From: Pseudomonas sichuanensis
GTDB lineage: Bacteria; Pseudomonadota; Gammaproteobacteria; Pseudomonadales; Pseudomonadaceae
Direction of reading: 5' to 3'
Length of the DNA stretch: 39,513 bases
Assembly: GCF_003231305.1 (NCBI RefSeq)
Contig: NZ_QKVM01000059.1
Location: 1-39,513 of the forward strand
A program made the translations under genes and the position numbers. The notes beneath the pieces were generated by a model. That model was not told the DNA's origin. It searched no databases and saw nothing but the letters and a program-made list of their open reading frames with translations. Position 1 is the stretch's first letter, and every line of letters starts with the position of its first letter. Shown piece by piece: positions 27,450 through 38,059 of this stretch.

Positions 27450-27929
27450 ATGACTACCCGCGCTTACATCGGCCTGGGCAGCAACCTCGACGAGCCCGCC
27501 GAGCAGCTGCGCAGCGCCCTGCAGGCGCTGGATGTGCTGGCCGACACTCGCCTGGCAGCGGCTTCGGCGCTGTACACCAGCGACTCGCTGCTGCCCGGCC
27601 AGCCGCGCTACACCAATGCCGTGGCGGCCATCGATACCCGGCTGGCGCCGCTTGACCTGCTCGACGCCCTGCAAGCCATCGAGAACGACCAGGGCCGGGT
27701 CCGCCAGGAGCGCTGGGGCCCGCGCACCCTCGACCTGGACATGCTGCTGTTCGGTGACCAGCTCATCGACGTACCGCGCCTGCAAGTACCGCACTACCAC
27801 ATGCACGCCCGCCCCTTCGTGCTCTACCCGCTCGCCGAGCTGGTCGACGCCGACTTCCGCCTCGCCGATGGCCGCAGCCTGCAGCAATTGCTTAAGGACT
27901 GCCCGTTCGTCGGCCTGGAACGCCTGTAA
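27450..27929 (+). CDS. folK: 6-hydroxymethyl-7,8-dihydropterin pyrophosphokinase
   Basis: A 159-residue HPPK, which transfers pyrophosphate from ATP to hydroxymethyl-dihydropterin in folate synthesis. The N-terminal AYIGLGSNL block and the family signature RWGPRTLDLDMLLFGD, holding the two Mg-binding aspartates, are intact. The ATG lies two bases after the pcnB stop, so the two are co-transcribed. No ribosome site independent of the pcnB tail is evident. Confidence 0.95.
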   Translation: MTTRAYIGLGSNLDEPAEQLRSALQALDVLADTRLAAASALYTSDSLLPGQPRYTNAVAAIDTRLAPLDLLDALQAIENDQGRVRQERWGPRTLDLDMLLFGDQLIDVPRLQVPHYHMHARPFVLYPLAELVDADFRLADGRSLQQLLKDCPFVGLERL

Positions 27930-27949
27930 ACCGGGCGTTTCAGACGGCG

Positions 27950-27988
27950 GTAACGCCAGTAACACCCACCGCGTAACAATGCGGTAAC
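27950..27988 (+). repeat. four GTAAC repeats upstream of panB
   Basis: GTAAC occurs at 27950, 27959, 27973 and 27984, all in the same orientation, within 39 bases. They precede a -35-like TTGACT (27997-28002). Two extend to GTAACA, the CbrB half-site, but no TGTTAC partner is present. Confidence 0.55.
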
Positions 27989-27996
27989 ACGGGTCA

Positions 27997-28026
27997 TTGA
28001 CTTCCCCCACCTCGCTCACGACTATA
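27997..28026 (+). promoter_or_regulatory. candidate panB promoter
   Basis: TTGACT and ACTATA are 18 bases apart and followed by a GC-rich stretch (GGCGTCCCGCGGCGCC). This gives a leader of about 150 bases before panB. No riboswitch-like fold was recognised in it. Confidence 0.4.
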
Positions 28027-28179
28027 GGCGTCCCGCGGCGCCACTATGTCGCAATCACCCATTTAGGCCCGGACGGACCTGTGCCCGAACATCACAGACG
28101 ATGATGTGCCGCTCCGCTTGATGAATACACGCGTTGTACGCAGTTGTTTTTCACAGCGCCTGAACGAGGATGCCCCTAC

Positions 28180-28980
28180 ATGCCTGAAGTAACCCTGACC
28201 ACCCTGCATGGCCTGAAGGCCAAGGGTGAAAAAATCACCATGCTGACCTGCTATGACGCAACCTTCGCCAAGGCCGCAAGCCAGGCCGGCGTGGAAATCC
28301 TGCTGGTGGGCGACTCCCTGGGAATGGTCCTGCAAGGGCATGACAGCACCCTGCCCGTCAGCAACGACGACATGGCCTACCACACCGCCTGCGTCAAACG
28401 CGGCAACGACGGCGCGCTGATCCTCAGCGACCTGCCCTTCATGGCCCATGCCACCCCTGAGCAGGCGTTCAGCAACGCCGCCCAACTGATGCGCGCCGGC
28501 GCCCACATGGTCAAGATCGAAGGCGCCGCCTGGCTGGCCGAGACCATCCGCCTGCTGGCCGAACGCGGCGTGCCGGTGTGCGCGCACATGGGCCTCACGC
28601 CACAGACCGTCAACGTGCTCGGCGGCTACAAGGTCCAAGGCCGCCAGGAAGCCCAGGCACGGCAGATGCGCGCCGATGCCATCGCCCTGGAGCAAGCGGG
28701 CGCCGCCATGCTGCTGCTCGAGTGCGTGCCCAGCGAGCTGGCCGCAGAGATCACCCAGGCAGTGGCCATTCCGGTGATCGGTATCGGTGCCGGTAGCGCC
28801 ACCGATGGCCAGGTGCTGGTGCTGCACGACATGCTCGGTTTGTCCCTCAGCGGCCGCGTGCCGAAGTTCGTGAAGAACTTCATGGCCGGCCAGCCGGACA
28901 TCGACAGCGCGCTCAAAGCCTATGTGCAAGCCGTGAAAGACGTCAGCTTCCCCGCCAGTGAACATGGGTTCAGCGCATGA
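28180..28980 (+). CDS. panB: 3-methyl-2-oxobutanoate hydroxymethyltransferase
   Basis: A 266-residue TIM-barrel enzyme that makes ketopantoate from 2-oxoisovalerate and methylene-tetrahydrofolate, the first step of pantothenate synthesis. Recognised by VGDSLGMVLQGHDSTLPV, the catalytic/metal region MVKIEGAAWLAETIRLL, and the C-terminal IGIGAGSATDGQVLVLHDML. The ATG at 28180 follows GAGGA by 8 bases. A TTG frame extending to 28144 is not used by the family. Its substrates link to neighbours: 2-oxoisovalerate comes from the ilv operon in this window and the folate cofactor depends on folK. panC overlaps its stop. Confidence 0.97.
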   Translation: MPEVTLTTLHGLKAKGEKITMLTCYDATFAKAASQAGVEILLVGDSLGMVLQGHDSTLPVSNDDMAYHTACVKRGNDGALILSDLPFMAHATPEQAFSNAAQLMRAGAHMVKIEGAAWLAETIRLLAERGVPVCAHMGLTPQTVNVLGGYKVQGRQEAQARQMRADAIALEQAGAAMLLLECVPSELAAEITQAVAIPVIGIGAGSATDGQVLVLHDMLGLSLSGRVPKFVKNFMAGQPDIDSALKAYVQAVKDVSFPASEHGFSA

Positions 28981-29840
28981 ATACCGTCAAGACCGTCCTT
29001 GAACTGCGTGCCGCCGTGGCCCGTGCCCGTGGCGAGGGCAAGCGCATCGCGTTCGTGCCGACCATGGGCAACCTGCACAGCGGCCACGCCGCCCTGGTGA
29101 CCAAGGCCGCCCAGCGCGCCGACTTCGTGGTTGCCAGCATCTTCGTCAACCCGCTGCAGTTCGGTGCCGGCGAAGACCTGGACAAATACCCCCGCACCCT
29201 CGCCGCCGACCAGGAAAAACTGCTCGAAGCGGGCTGCCACCTGCTGTTCACCCCCACCGTCGAGGAGATGTACCCCGATGGCATGGCCGTGCAGACCCGC
29301 GTCAGCGTGCCGCAGTTGTCCGAAGGCCTGTGCGGCGCCAGCCGCCCCGGGCACTTCGAAGGCGTGGCGACCGTGGTCAGCAAGCTGTTCAACATGGTCC
29401 AACCCGACCTTGCCGTGTTCGGCGAGAAGGACTTCCAGCAACTGGCGGTGATTCGCGCCATGGTTCGCGACCTGAACATGCCGATCCAGATCCTCGGCGA
29501 GCCGACCGTGCGCGCCGAAGATGGCCTGGCGCTGTCGTCGCGCAACGGATACCTCAACGCCGAGCAGCGTGCCAGTGCGCCAGCGCTGTATCGCACCCTC
29601 AGCGCCATGGCCGAGGCCATTCGCCGTGGCCAGCGTGATTTCGCGGCGCTGATCGGTGAAGGGCAGGCTCAACTGGAAGCGGCGGGATTCCGCAAGGACT
29701 ACCTGGAGGTATGCCATGCGCTTACCCTGCGCCCGGCACAGGTCGATGACCGTGACCTGGTGGTGATTGCGGCGGCGTACATGGGTAACACTCGGTTGAT
29801 CGACAACTTGTACCTGCACCTGGAAGAACGCAACGCCTGA
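28977..29840 (+). CDS. panC: pantothenate synthetase
   Basis: A 287-residue ATP-dependent ligase joining pantoate and beta-alanine. The class I HIGH-like motif is H34-S-G-H37 in PTMGNLHSGH; downstream blocks are VFGEKDFQQLAVIRAMVRDL and the KMSKS-like LALSSRNGYL. The ATG overlaps the panB stop as ATGA. The usual third gene, panD (aspartate decarboxylase, the beta-alanine source), does not follow: after panC there is a REP pair and then pgi. Confidence 0.97.
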   Translation: MNTVKTVLELRAAVARARGEGKRIAFVPTMGNLHSGHAALVTKAAQRADFVVASIFVNPLQFGAGEDLDKYPRTLAADQEKLLEAGCHLLFTPTVEEMYPDGMAVQTRVSVPQLSEGLCGASRPGHFEGVATVVSKLFNMVQPDLAVFGEKDFQQLAVIRAMVRDLNMPIQILGEPTVRAEDGLALSSRNGYLNAEQRASAPALYRTLSAMAEAIRRGQRDFAALIGEGQAQLEAAGFRKDYLEVCHALTLRPAQVDDRDLVVIAAAYMGNTRLIDNLYLHLEERNA

Positions 29841-29886
29841 TCCCGCTCTCTTGGGACATACTCTAACCAATCGATTTAGAGCGGTT

Positions 29887-29960
29887 GCGTGGGAGCGGGC
29901 TTGCCCCGCGATGGATGGCACCGGCTGCGCCGGTATCGCGGGGCAAGCCCGCTCCCACGC
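29887..29960. repeat. inverted REP pair after panC
   Basis: Arms 29887-29912 and 29935-29960 are perfect 26-base inverted copies with the GTGGGAGCGGGCTTGCCC core. The 22-base spacer itself contains CCGGC-TGC-GCCGG, so a branched hairpin is possible. It lies where panD would be expected. Confidence 0.93.
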
Positions 29961-30021
29961 ACAAACCTGTACCTGCAATATTTCATGCCCCGCCCCCCAT
30001 TCCCGCTTTGCGACCAATGCC

Positions 30022-30058
30022 TATAATGAGCAGCTTGCAACTGGCGAAGATCGCCAGT
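30022..30058 (+). promoter_or_regulatory. pgi promoter -10 and leader palindrome
   Basis: A perfect TATAAT (30022-30027) without a good -35 is followed, at about +6, by the perfect inverted repeat ACTGGCGA-AGA-TCGCCAGT (30040-30058). The position fits an operator or a 5' stem-loop in the pgi leader. Confidence 0.55.
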
Positions 30059-30095
30059 GTCATAGCCTGACCATGCACCAAGGAAACCATCCGCA

Positions 30096-31760
30096 ATGGC
30101 GTATTACCGTACTCCCCACGATGTGACGGCGCTGCCCGCCTGGCAGGCGCTCCAGCAACACCGCGACGCCATGCAGGGCTTCAGCATGCGCGAAGCCTTC
30201 GCCGCCGACGGCAAGCGCTTCGAACAGTTTTCCCTGAGCTGTTGCGGGTTGTTCCTCGACTACTCGAAGAACCTCATCAACGAGCAGACCCGCGAACTGC
30301 TGGTGAACCTGGCCAACGAAGTCGAGCTGGGCGACGCCATCAAGTCGATGTTCAGCGGCGAAATCATCAACGGCTCGGAAGGCCGCCCGGTGCTGCACAC
30401 CGCGCTGCGCCGCCCGGTCGGCGACAAGCTCAGCGTCAACGGCGCCAACGTGATGCCGGAAGTGCACAAGGTGCTGAACCAGATCACCGAGCTGGTCGGC
30501 CGCATCCACGACGGCCTGTGGCGCGGCTACAGCGAAAAGCCGATCACCGACGTGGTCAACATCGGCATCGGCGGCTCGTTCCTCGGCCCGGAACTGGTCT
30601 CCGAGGCCCTGCTGCCCTATGCCCAGCGCGGCGTCCGTTGCCACTACCTGGCCAACATCGACGGCAGCGAATTCCATGAACTGTCGGCCAACCTGCGCGC
30701 CGAGACCACCCTGTTCATCGTCTCGTCGAAGTCGTTCAACACCCTCGAAACCCTGAAGAACGCCATGGCCGCCCGCACCTGGTACCTGGCCCAGGGTGGT
30801 TCGGAAGCCGAGCTGTACCGCCACTTCATCGCCGTGTCGAGCAACAAGGCCGCCGCCGTGGCCTTCGGTATCCGCGAAGAGAACATCTTCCCGATGTGGG
30901 ACTGGGTCGGCGGGCGTTACTCGCTGTGGTCGGCCATCGGCCTGCCGATCGCCCTGGCCATCGGCACCGCCAACTTCAAGGAGCTGCTGTCCGGCGCCTA
31001 CACCATGGACCAGCACTTCCAGACCGCGCCGTTCGACAAGAACATGCCGGTGCTGCTGGCCCTGCTGGGCGTGTGGTACGGCAACTTCTGGGGCGCCAAG
31101 AGCCACGCGATCCTGCCGTACGACCACTACCTGCGCAACATCACCAAGCACCTGCAGCAGCTGGACATGGAGTCCAACGGCAAGAGCGTGCTGACCGACG
31201 GCACCCCGGTGAAAACCGACACTGGCCCGGTGATCTGGGGCGGCGTGGGCTGCAATGGCCAGCACGCCTACCACCAGTTGCTGCACCAGGGCACCCAGAT
31301 GATCCCGGCCGACTTCATCGTGCCGGTGGTGAGCTTCAACCCGGTGGCCGACCATCACCAGTGGCTGTATGCCAACTGCCTGTCGCAGAGCCAGGCGCTG
31401 ATGCTCGGCAAGACCCGCGAGGAAGCCGAAGCCGAACTGCGCGCCAAGGGCCTGAACGAAGCCGACATCGCCAAGCTCGCCCCGCACAAGGTGATCCCGG
31501 GCAACCGCCCGAGCAACACCCTGGTGGTCGAGCGCATCAGCCCGCGCCGGCTTGGCGCGCTGGTGGCCATGTACGAGCACAAGGTCTTCGTGCAGAGCGT
31601 GATCTGGGGTATCAACGCCTTCGACCAGTGGGGCGTGGAGCTGGGCAAGGAGCTGGGCAAGGGCGTGTACCAGCGCCTGGTCGGCAGCCTGGAAGAAAGC
31701 GCCGAGGACGGCTCCACCCAGGGCCTGATCAACTACTTCCGCGGCCGTCACCGCGGTTGA
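30096..31760 (+). CDS. pgi: glucose-6-phosphate isomerase
   Basis: A 554-residue enzyme interconverting glucose-6-phosphate and fructose-6-phosphate. The two family signatures are present: DWVGGRYSLWSAIGLPIALA, with the catalytic-site residues around it, and GVELGKELGK near the C-terminus. The SIS-domain phosphate site is in VNIGIGGSFLGPELV. AAGGA lies 11 bases before the ATG. In pseudomonads, which lack phosphofructokinase, the enzyme works mainly in the gluconeogenic direction of the cyclic Entner-Doudoroff network. That fits its place near carbon-control genes. Some P. putida strains carry a second pgi elsewhere. Confidence 0.96.
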   Translation: MAYYRTPHDVTALPAWQALQQHRDAMQGFSMREAFAADGKRFEQFSLSCCGLFLDYSKNLINEQTRELLVNLANEVELGDAIKSMFSGEIINGSEGRPVLHTALRRPVGDKLSVNGANVMPEVHKVLNQITELVGRIHDGLWRGYSEKPITDVVNIGIGGSFLGPELVSEALLPYAQRGVRCHYLANIDGSEFHELSANLRAETTLFIVSSKSFNTLETLKNAMAARTWYLAQGGSEAELYRHFIAVSSNKAAAVAFGIREENIFPMWDWVGGRYSLWSAIGLPIALAIGTANFKELLSGAYTMDQHFQTAPFDKNMPVLLALLGVWYGNFWGAKSHAILPYDHYLRNITKHLQQLDMESNGKSVLTDGTPVKTDTGPVIWGGVGCNGQHAYHQLLHQGTQMIPADFIVPVVSFNPVADHHQWLYANCLSQSQALMLGKTREEAEAELRAKGLNEADIAKLAPHKVIPGNRPSNTLVVERISPRRLGALVAMYEHKVFVQSVIWGINAFDQWGVELGKELGKGVYQRLVGSLEESAEDGSTQGLINYFRGRHRG

Positions 31761-31821
31761 TGCCAAGCTGATATACGACCGCTCTCACAGGCCTGCAAAT
31801 AACTCGCTGATTTGCACGGGC

Positions 31822-31908
31822 CTGTGGGAGCGGCTTCAGCCGCGAACACCGGCGAAGCCGGTGCCATCCACCGCGTCGCCTGCTTCGCGGCTAAAGCCGC
31901 TCCCACAG
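31822..31908. repeat. inverted REP pair, second subtype, after pgi
   Basis: Arms 31822-31846 and 31884-31908 are 25-base inverted copies with one mismatch. The core is TGTGGGAGCGGCTTCAGCC, a variant of the other REPs. The spacer contains another hairpin (ACCGGC-GAA-GCCGGT). Confidence 0.9.
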
Positions 31909-31921
31909 ATCGCACGATCTG
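31906..31921. promoter_or_regulatory. CAGATCG palindrome upstream of acsB
   Basis: CAGATCG-CA-CGATCTG is a 7-base-arm inverted repeat touching the REP end and 89 bases before the acsB ATG. It is a candidate operator; the regulator is unknown. Confidence 0.4.
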
Positions 31922-32009
31922 CGCACCTCCAGGAACACCCCCACCTTCTACACTGTCCATCGAATAGCCGCCGCAGTCCCACTCCCCAACAAGAGCAGGA
32001 CCACCCGCC

Positions 32010-33944
<1,935 letters not shown>

Positions 33945-33954
33945 CCCGCGGCCC

Positions 33955-33973
33955 GGGCAGGGCTGCCCTGCCC
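33955..33973. repeat. short hairpin between acsB and the MpaB gene
   Basis: GGGCAGGG-CTG-CCCTGCCC lies 10 bases after the acsB stop and 11 before the next ATG. It has 8-base perfect arms and no T-run, so it may modulate rather than stop transcription. Confidence 0.65.
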
Positions 33974-33984
33974 TCAAGGTTGCC

Positions 33985-34854
33985 ATGGAAGCCCTACGCC
34001 GCCGCATCGAAACCCAGGTCATGAGCCTTACCGGGCTGGCCCTCGGCCAGCTCGACCTGGAAACGCCCAAAGGCGACCCCGGGCTGTTCGGCCCTCAGAG
34101 CATCAGCTGGCAGGTGCACGGCGACTTCCCGAGCATGCTGGTGGGTGGCATCAGTGCGTTGATGTTGCAGTTGCTGCACCCACTGGCACTGGCTGGCGTG
34201 TGGGACCATTCGAACTTTCGCGAAGACCTGCTCGGCCGCCTGCGCCGTACCAGCCAGTTCATCTCCGGCACCACGTTCGGCTCGACCCGCGACGCCGAGT
34301 GGCTCATCGACAAGGTACGCACCATCCACCTCAAGGTGGTCGGCACCGCCGCGGACGGGCGCCCTTATGCCGCCAGCGACCCCGACCTGCTGACCTGGGT
34401 GCACGTGGCCGAAGTGAGCAGTTTTCTCGCCGCCCACCTGCGCTACCGCAACCCCGGCCTGCCCCGTGCCGATCAGGACGCCTACTACAACGAGATCGCC
34501 CTGATCGCCGAGCGCCTGGGTGCCCGCGACGTGCCGCGCTCCTGCAGCCAGATCGAGGACTACCTGCAACGCATGCGCCCACAGCTGCTCTGCGATGCCC
34601 GCAGCCTGGAAGTGATCGACATCCTGTTCAAGGCCCCGGCGCCCAGCCGCCTGGCCGAGCCGGTGGGCAAACTGATGCTCAAGGCGGGAGCGGACCTGCT
34701 GCCAGGCTGGGCCCAGCAGATGCTTGGCCTGCAGCAAGGCCTGCTGGCCAGGCGCCTGATCCGCCTGGGCCTGGCCAATACCGCCCCGGTGCTGCGCTGG
34801 GCCATGCGCGACAGTTCGGCGCACCGCGCAAGGCGGCGCATGGGGATTGAATGA
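33985..34854 (+). CDS. MpaB-family (DUF2236) oxygenase-like protein
   Basis: A 289-residue protein of the ER-bound oxygenase MpaB/DUF2236 family. Family blocks are visible: GGISALMLQLLHPLALAGVWDHS, LGRLRRTSQFISGTTFGS, and LTWVHVAEVSSFLAAHLRY, whose conserved His/Arg positions are expected to bind haem b. Relatives include fungal MpaB, which cleaves a farnesyl chain, and the latex-clearing protein Lcp, so an oxidative cleavage activity is plausible. The bacterial substrate is unknown. No signal peptide is visible. It is probably co-transcribed with acsB (40-base gap with a hairpin), and the DUF748 gene follows. Confidence 0.85.
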   Translation: MEALRRRIETQVMSLTGLALGQLDLETPKGDPGLFGPQSISWQVHGDFPSMLVGGISALMLQLLHPLALAGVWDHSNFREDLLGRLRRTSQFISGTTFGSTRDAEWLIDKVRTIHLKVVGTAADGRPYAASDPDLLTWVHVAEVSSFLAAHLRYRNPGLPRADQDAYYNEIALIAERLGARDVPRSCSQIEDYLQRMRPQLLCDARSLEVIDILFKAPAPSRLAEPVGKLMLKAGADLLPGWAQQMLGLQQGLLARRLIRLGLANTAPVLRWAMRDSSAHRARRRMGIE

Positions 34855-34931
34855 GGTGTTTTCTGCCCCGGCGGAACCTGTTGAACGTGCCATACTCCAA
34901 GCACTCCAGCCTGTTACAGACGAAGCGACAC

Positions 34932-37868
34932 ATGCACAAAGGATTGACTCGCGCCCTCGGCGCCTTGCTGGCCCTGGTGGCCCTGTACAGCCTGCTCGGC
35001 TTCCTCATTCTCCCCGGCATCGCACTGCGCATTGCCAACCAGCAGCTGGCGCAGCACGCCACCGTGCCGGCGCACCTGCAGCGCATCGAGCTCAACCCGT
35101 TCAGCCTCGAGCTGACGCTGTGGGGCCTGCAGATCGGCGAGCCCGGCAAGGAGCAGGTCGGTTTCGAACGGCTGTACGCCAACCTGGCACTCGACAGCCT
35201 GTGGACCAAGGCCCTGCACCTGGAAGCCGTCGAGCTGGACAAGCCGCGCACCGAGCTGCTGTTCGCCAAGGACGGCAGCCTCAACCTGACCCAGCTGTTC
35301 AAGCTGCCACCCAGCGAGCCGAAAGCCGAAGAGCCGCCCAGCGACCCCTTCCCGCTGCGCATCGGCAGCATCAAGCTCAGCGAAGGCTACCTGCACTTCG
35401 AGGACCAGCGCCCCAGCGAGCCGATCGAGTTCATCTACGACTCGATGAACCTGGAGCTCAAGAACCTCAGCACCCTGCCTGACGACAACGCCGACATGAC
35501 CCTGGTGGCCAACGGCCCCAACGGCGGGCGCATCGATTGGAGCGGTACCCTGAGCCTTGCGCCGATCGCCTCCGAAGGCACGCTGAAAGTCACCGACGGC
35601 AAGATGAAAGCGTTCTGGCCCTACGTACGCGACGCAGTGCCCCTGGTGCTGGAAGATGGCGTCATCAGCCTCGACACCCATTACAAGCTCAGCCTGGCCA
35701 AAGAGACCGAGCTGTTGCTGGACCAGACCGCCGTACGCATTGCGCCGTTCGCCATCAAGGCCCCCGATGGCCGACCGCTGGCGCGCCTGGCCAACCTGGA
35801 GGTCAGCGAAACGTCCATCGACCTGGCCAAGCAGCTGGTGACCGTCGGCAAGATCCGCAGCGAAAAACTCGAAACCTGGGCGGCGCTGGAGAAGGATGGC
35901 CAGCTCGACTGGCAGAAGCTGTTCGCCAGCCAGCCGGCCAAGGCTACCCCCAAGGAAAAGGCCGAGCCTGCCGCCGCCGAACCCACCGACAAGGAAAAGG
36001 CCGCCAAGGCGCCGAGCAAGCCCTGGCAGGTATTGCTCAAGGACGTACAGGCACGCAACTACATGATCCATCTGGCCGACCGCAGCCAGAAGGAGCCCGT
36101 GGCGCTGGACGTCGGCCCGCTCAACCTCGACCTGCAGGACTTCGACAGCCTCAACCAGTCGCCCTTCACCCTCAAGCTCGATACCGGCGTGGGCAAGCAG
36201 GGCAAGCTGCAGGCCGCGGGCGTTGTCAACCTGGCACCGATCACCGCCAAGCTCGATGTGGCCACCCGCGACATCGACCTGCGCGTGGCCCAGGCCTACA
36301 TCAGCCCGTTCATTCGCCTGGAACTGCGCAGCGGCATGCTGTCCAGCGACCTCAAAGTGAACCTGAAGAGCACCGAGCCGCTGGCCTTCGACATCGGCGG
36401 CAAGGCCCAGGTCAACCAGCTGCACACCCTGGACACCATCAAGAACCGCGACTTCGTCAAATGGCAGCAGGTCAACGTCGATGGCCTGTCCTATGTGCAT
36501 GGCGACGCCCTGTCGATCGACAAGGTGACCCTGCTGCAACCCTATGCGCGCTTCATCATCAACGAAGACCGCACCACCAACGTGAGTGACCTGCTGATCC
36601 CGCAACCCGCCGGGGCGCCTGCGGCCTCCCAGGGCAAGCCTGCCACTGCCGGCAGCAGCAAGCCGCTGGGCATCCGCATCGGCCAGATCAGCATCAACGA
36701 CGGCTCGGCCAACTTCGCCGACCTGACCCTGACCCCCAACTTCGCCACCGCCGTGCAACAGCTCAACGGCCAGATCGGCACCCTCGACAACCGCAAGCCG
36801 CAACCGGCCAAGGTGGACATCAAGGGCAAGGTCGACCGTTACGCGCCGGTGACCATCAAGGGCGCGCTCAACCCGTTCAATCCGCTGGCCAGCCTGGATA
36901 TCGCCACCAGCTTCAAGCGCGTCGAACTGACCACCCTGACCCCCTACTCGGGCAAGTTCGCGGGCTTTCGCATCCGCAAGGGGCGCCTGAACCTCGACCT
37001 GCATTACCTGATCACCAACGGCCAGCTGAAAGCCGAGAACAAGCTGGTGGTCGAGCAACTGCAGTTGGGCGAGAAGGTCGACAGCCCGGACGCGGTGGAC
37101 CTGCCGATCCGCCTGGCAGTGGCACTGCTCAAGGATACCGAGGGCAAGATCTCCATCGAACTGCCGATCTCCGGCGACCTCAACAACCCGCAGTTCAGCG
37201 TGATGCCGATCGTCTGGCAGACCCTGCGCAACCTGGTGCTGCGCGCAGCCCAAGCGCCGTTCAAGTTCATCGGCGGGTTGGTTTCTGGCGGTGGGGCGCA
37301 AGATCTGGGCAATGTCTCGTTCGCCGCAGGTTCAAGCGAGCTCAGCAGCGACGCCCAGGCCTCGCTGGACAAACTGGCCTCTGCGCTCAAAGAGCGCCCG
37401 GAGCTGCGCCTGGAGATCGAAGGTACCGCCGCCCAGGGCAGCGATGGCCCGCTGATCGCCCAGCAGCGCCTGGAGCGCGAATACCAGGCTACCTGGTACA
37501 AGGTACTGCAGCGCCGTGGCGACAAGGTGCCGGCCAATCCGTCACTGCTGGTGGTGGATGACAGCGACAAGCCGCCCATGCTCGAAGGTATCTACCGCAC
37601 CCGGCTGAAGCAGCAGCCGCCCGCCGAGTGGGAAAAGCTCGGCCGTGACGAGCGCACCACCAAGCTGCGCGAGGCGGTGATCAAGTCCTGGGCCGAAAGT
37701 GCCCCGCTGCTGCGCACCCTCGGCCAGGAACGGGCCAGCAGCATCAAGGACTACCTGGTGGACAAGGGGCAACTCGAAGATGACCGGGTGTACTTCATCG
37801 ACGCATCCCTCGGCCAGGCCGAGAGTGATGGACGGGTGGTAACGCCGCTGCATCTGGATGCCGAGTAG
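34932..37868 (+). CDS. large DUF748 (AsmA-like) envelope protein
   Basis: A 978-residue protein with one N-terminal membrane anchor (LGALLALVALYSLLGFLILP) and a long periplasmic body of repeated beta-rich DUF748 segments. Each has motifs such as IRIGSIKLSEGYLHFED and IRIGQISINDGSANFADL. A linker rich in Lys/Ala/Pro sits at about residues 335-365. The end (SFAAGSSELSSDAQASLDKLASAL) resembles an OmpA-like peptidoglycan-binding start. The family belongs with AsmA/TamB/YhdP-like proteins, several of which bridge inner and outer membranes and move phospholipids. That function is inferred only. I start at 34932; codons from 34851 overlap the MpaB gene. Confidence 0.87.
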   Translation: MHKGLTRALGALLALVALYSLLGFLILPGIALRIANQQLAQHATVPAHLQRIELNPFSLELTLWGLQIGEPGKEQVGFERLYANLALDSLWTKALHLEAVELDKPRTELLFAKDGSLNLTQLFKLPPSEPKAEEPPSDPFPLRIGSIKLSEGYLHFEDQRPSEPIEFIYDSMNLELKNLSTLPDDNADMTLVANGPNGGRIDWSGTLSLAPIASEGTLKVTDGKMKAFWPYVRDAVPLVLEDGVISLDTHYKLSLAKETELLLDQTAVRIAPFAIKAPDGRPLARLANLEVSETSIDLAKQLVTVGKIRSEKLETWAALEKDGQLDWQKLFASQPAKATPKEKAEPAAAEPTDKEKAAKAPSKPWQVLLKDVQARNYMIHLADRSQKEPVALDVGPLNLDLQDFDSLNQSPFTLKLDTGVGKQGKLQAAGVVNLAPITAKLDVATRDIDLRVAQAYISPFIRLELRSGMLSSDLKVNLKSTEPLAFDIGGKAQVNQLHTLDTIKNRDFVKWQQVNVDGLSYVHGDALSIDKVTLLQPYARFIINEDRTTNVSDLLIPQPAGAPAASQGKPATAGSSKPLGIRIGQISINDGSANFADLTLTPNFATAVQQLNGQIGTLDNRKPQPAKVDIKGKVDRYAPVTIKGALNPFNPLASLDIATSFKRVELTTLTPYSGKFAGFRIRKGRLNLDLHYLITNGQLKAENKLVVEQLQLGEKVDSPDAVDLPIRLAVALLKDTEGKISIELPISGDLNNPQFSVMPIVWQTLRNLVLRAAQAPFKFIGGLVSGGGAQDLGNVSFAAGSSELSSDAQASLDKLASALKERPELRLEIEGTAAQGSDGPLIAQQRLEREYQATWYKVLQRRGDKVPANPSLLVVDDSDKPPMLEGIYRTRLKQQPPAEWEKLGRDERTTKLREAVIKSWAESAPLLRTLGQERASSIKDYLVDKGQLEDDRVYFIDASLGQAESDGRVVTPLHLDAE

Positions 37869-37901
37869 CTCGGCTTCTGATGATGTGGTCTGCCCGTCCG
37901 C

Positions 37902-38010
37902 TGTAGGAGCGGCCTTGTGCCGCGAAAGGGCCGCAAAGCGGCCCTAGCGCTACCACATAGATTGCCGGGGCCGCTGCGCAGCCCTTTCGCGGCACAAGGC
38001 CGCTCCTACA
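37902..38010. repeat. inverted REP pair, third subtype, after the DUF748 gene
   Basis: Arms 37902-37931 and 37981-38010 are perfect 30-base inverted copies with core TGTAGGAGCGGCCTTGTGCC. The 49-base spacer holds another stem (GGGCCGC-AAA-GCGGCCC). It sits between the convergent DUF748 and VOC genes and probably ends both transcripts. Confidence 0.93.
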
Positions 38011-38059
38011 CAAGTAGGGTCCGGAGCAGCCACACCCGCGATTGCCGCCAATCAAACAC

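Noticed and set aside
30060..31766. 568-codon minus-strand frame opposite pgi
   Set aside because: Antisense shadow with no domain; pgi is unambiguous.
34914..37301. 795-codon minus-strand frame opposite the DUF748 gene
   Set aside because: Antisense shadow with biased composition; no promoter or ribosome site on that strand.
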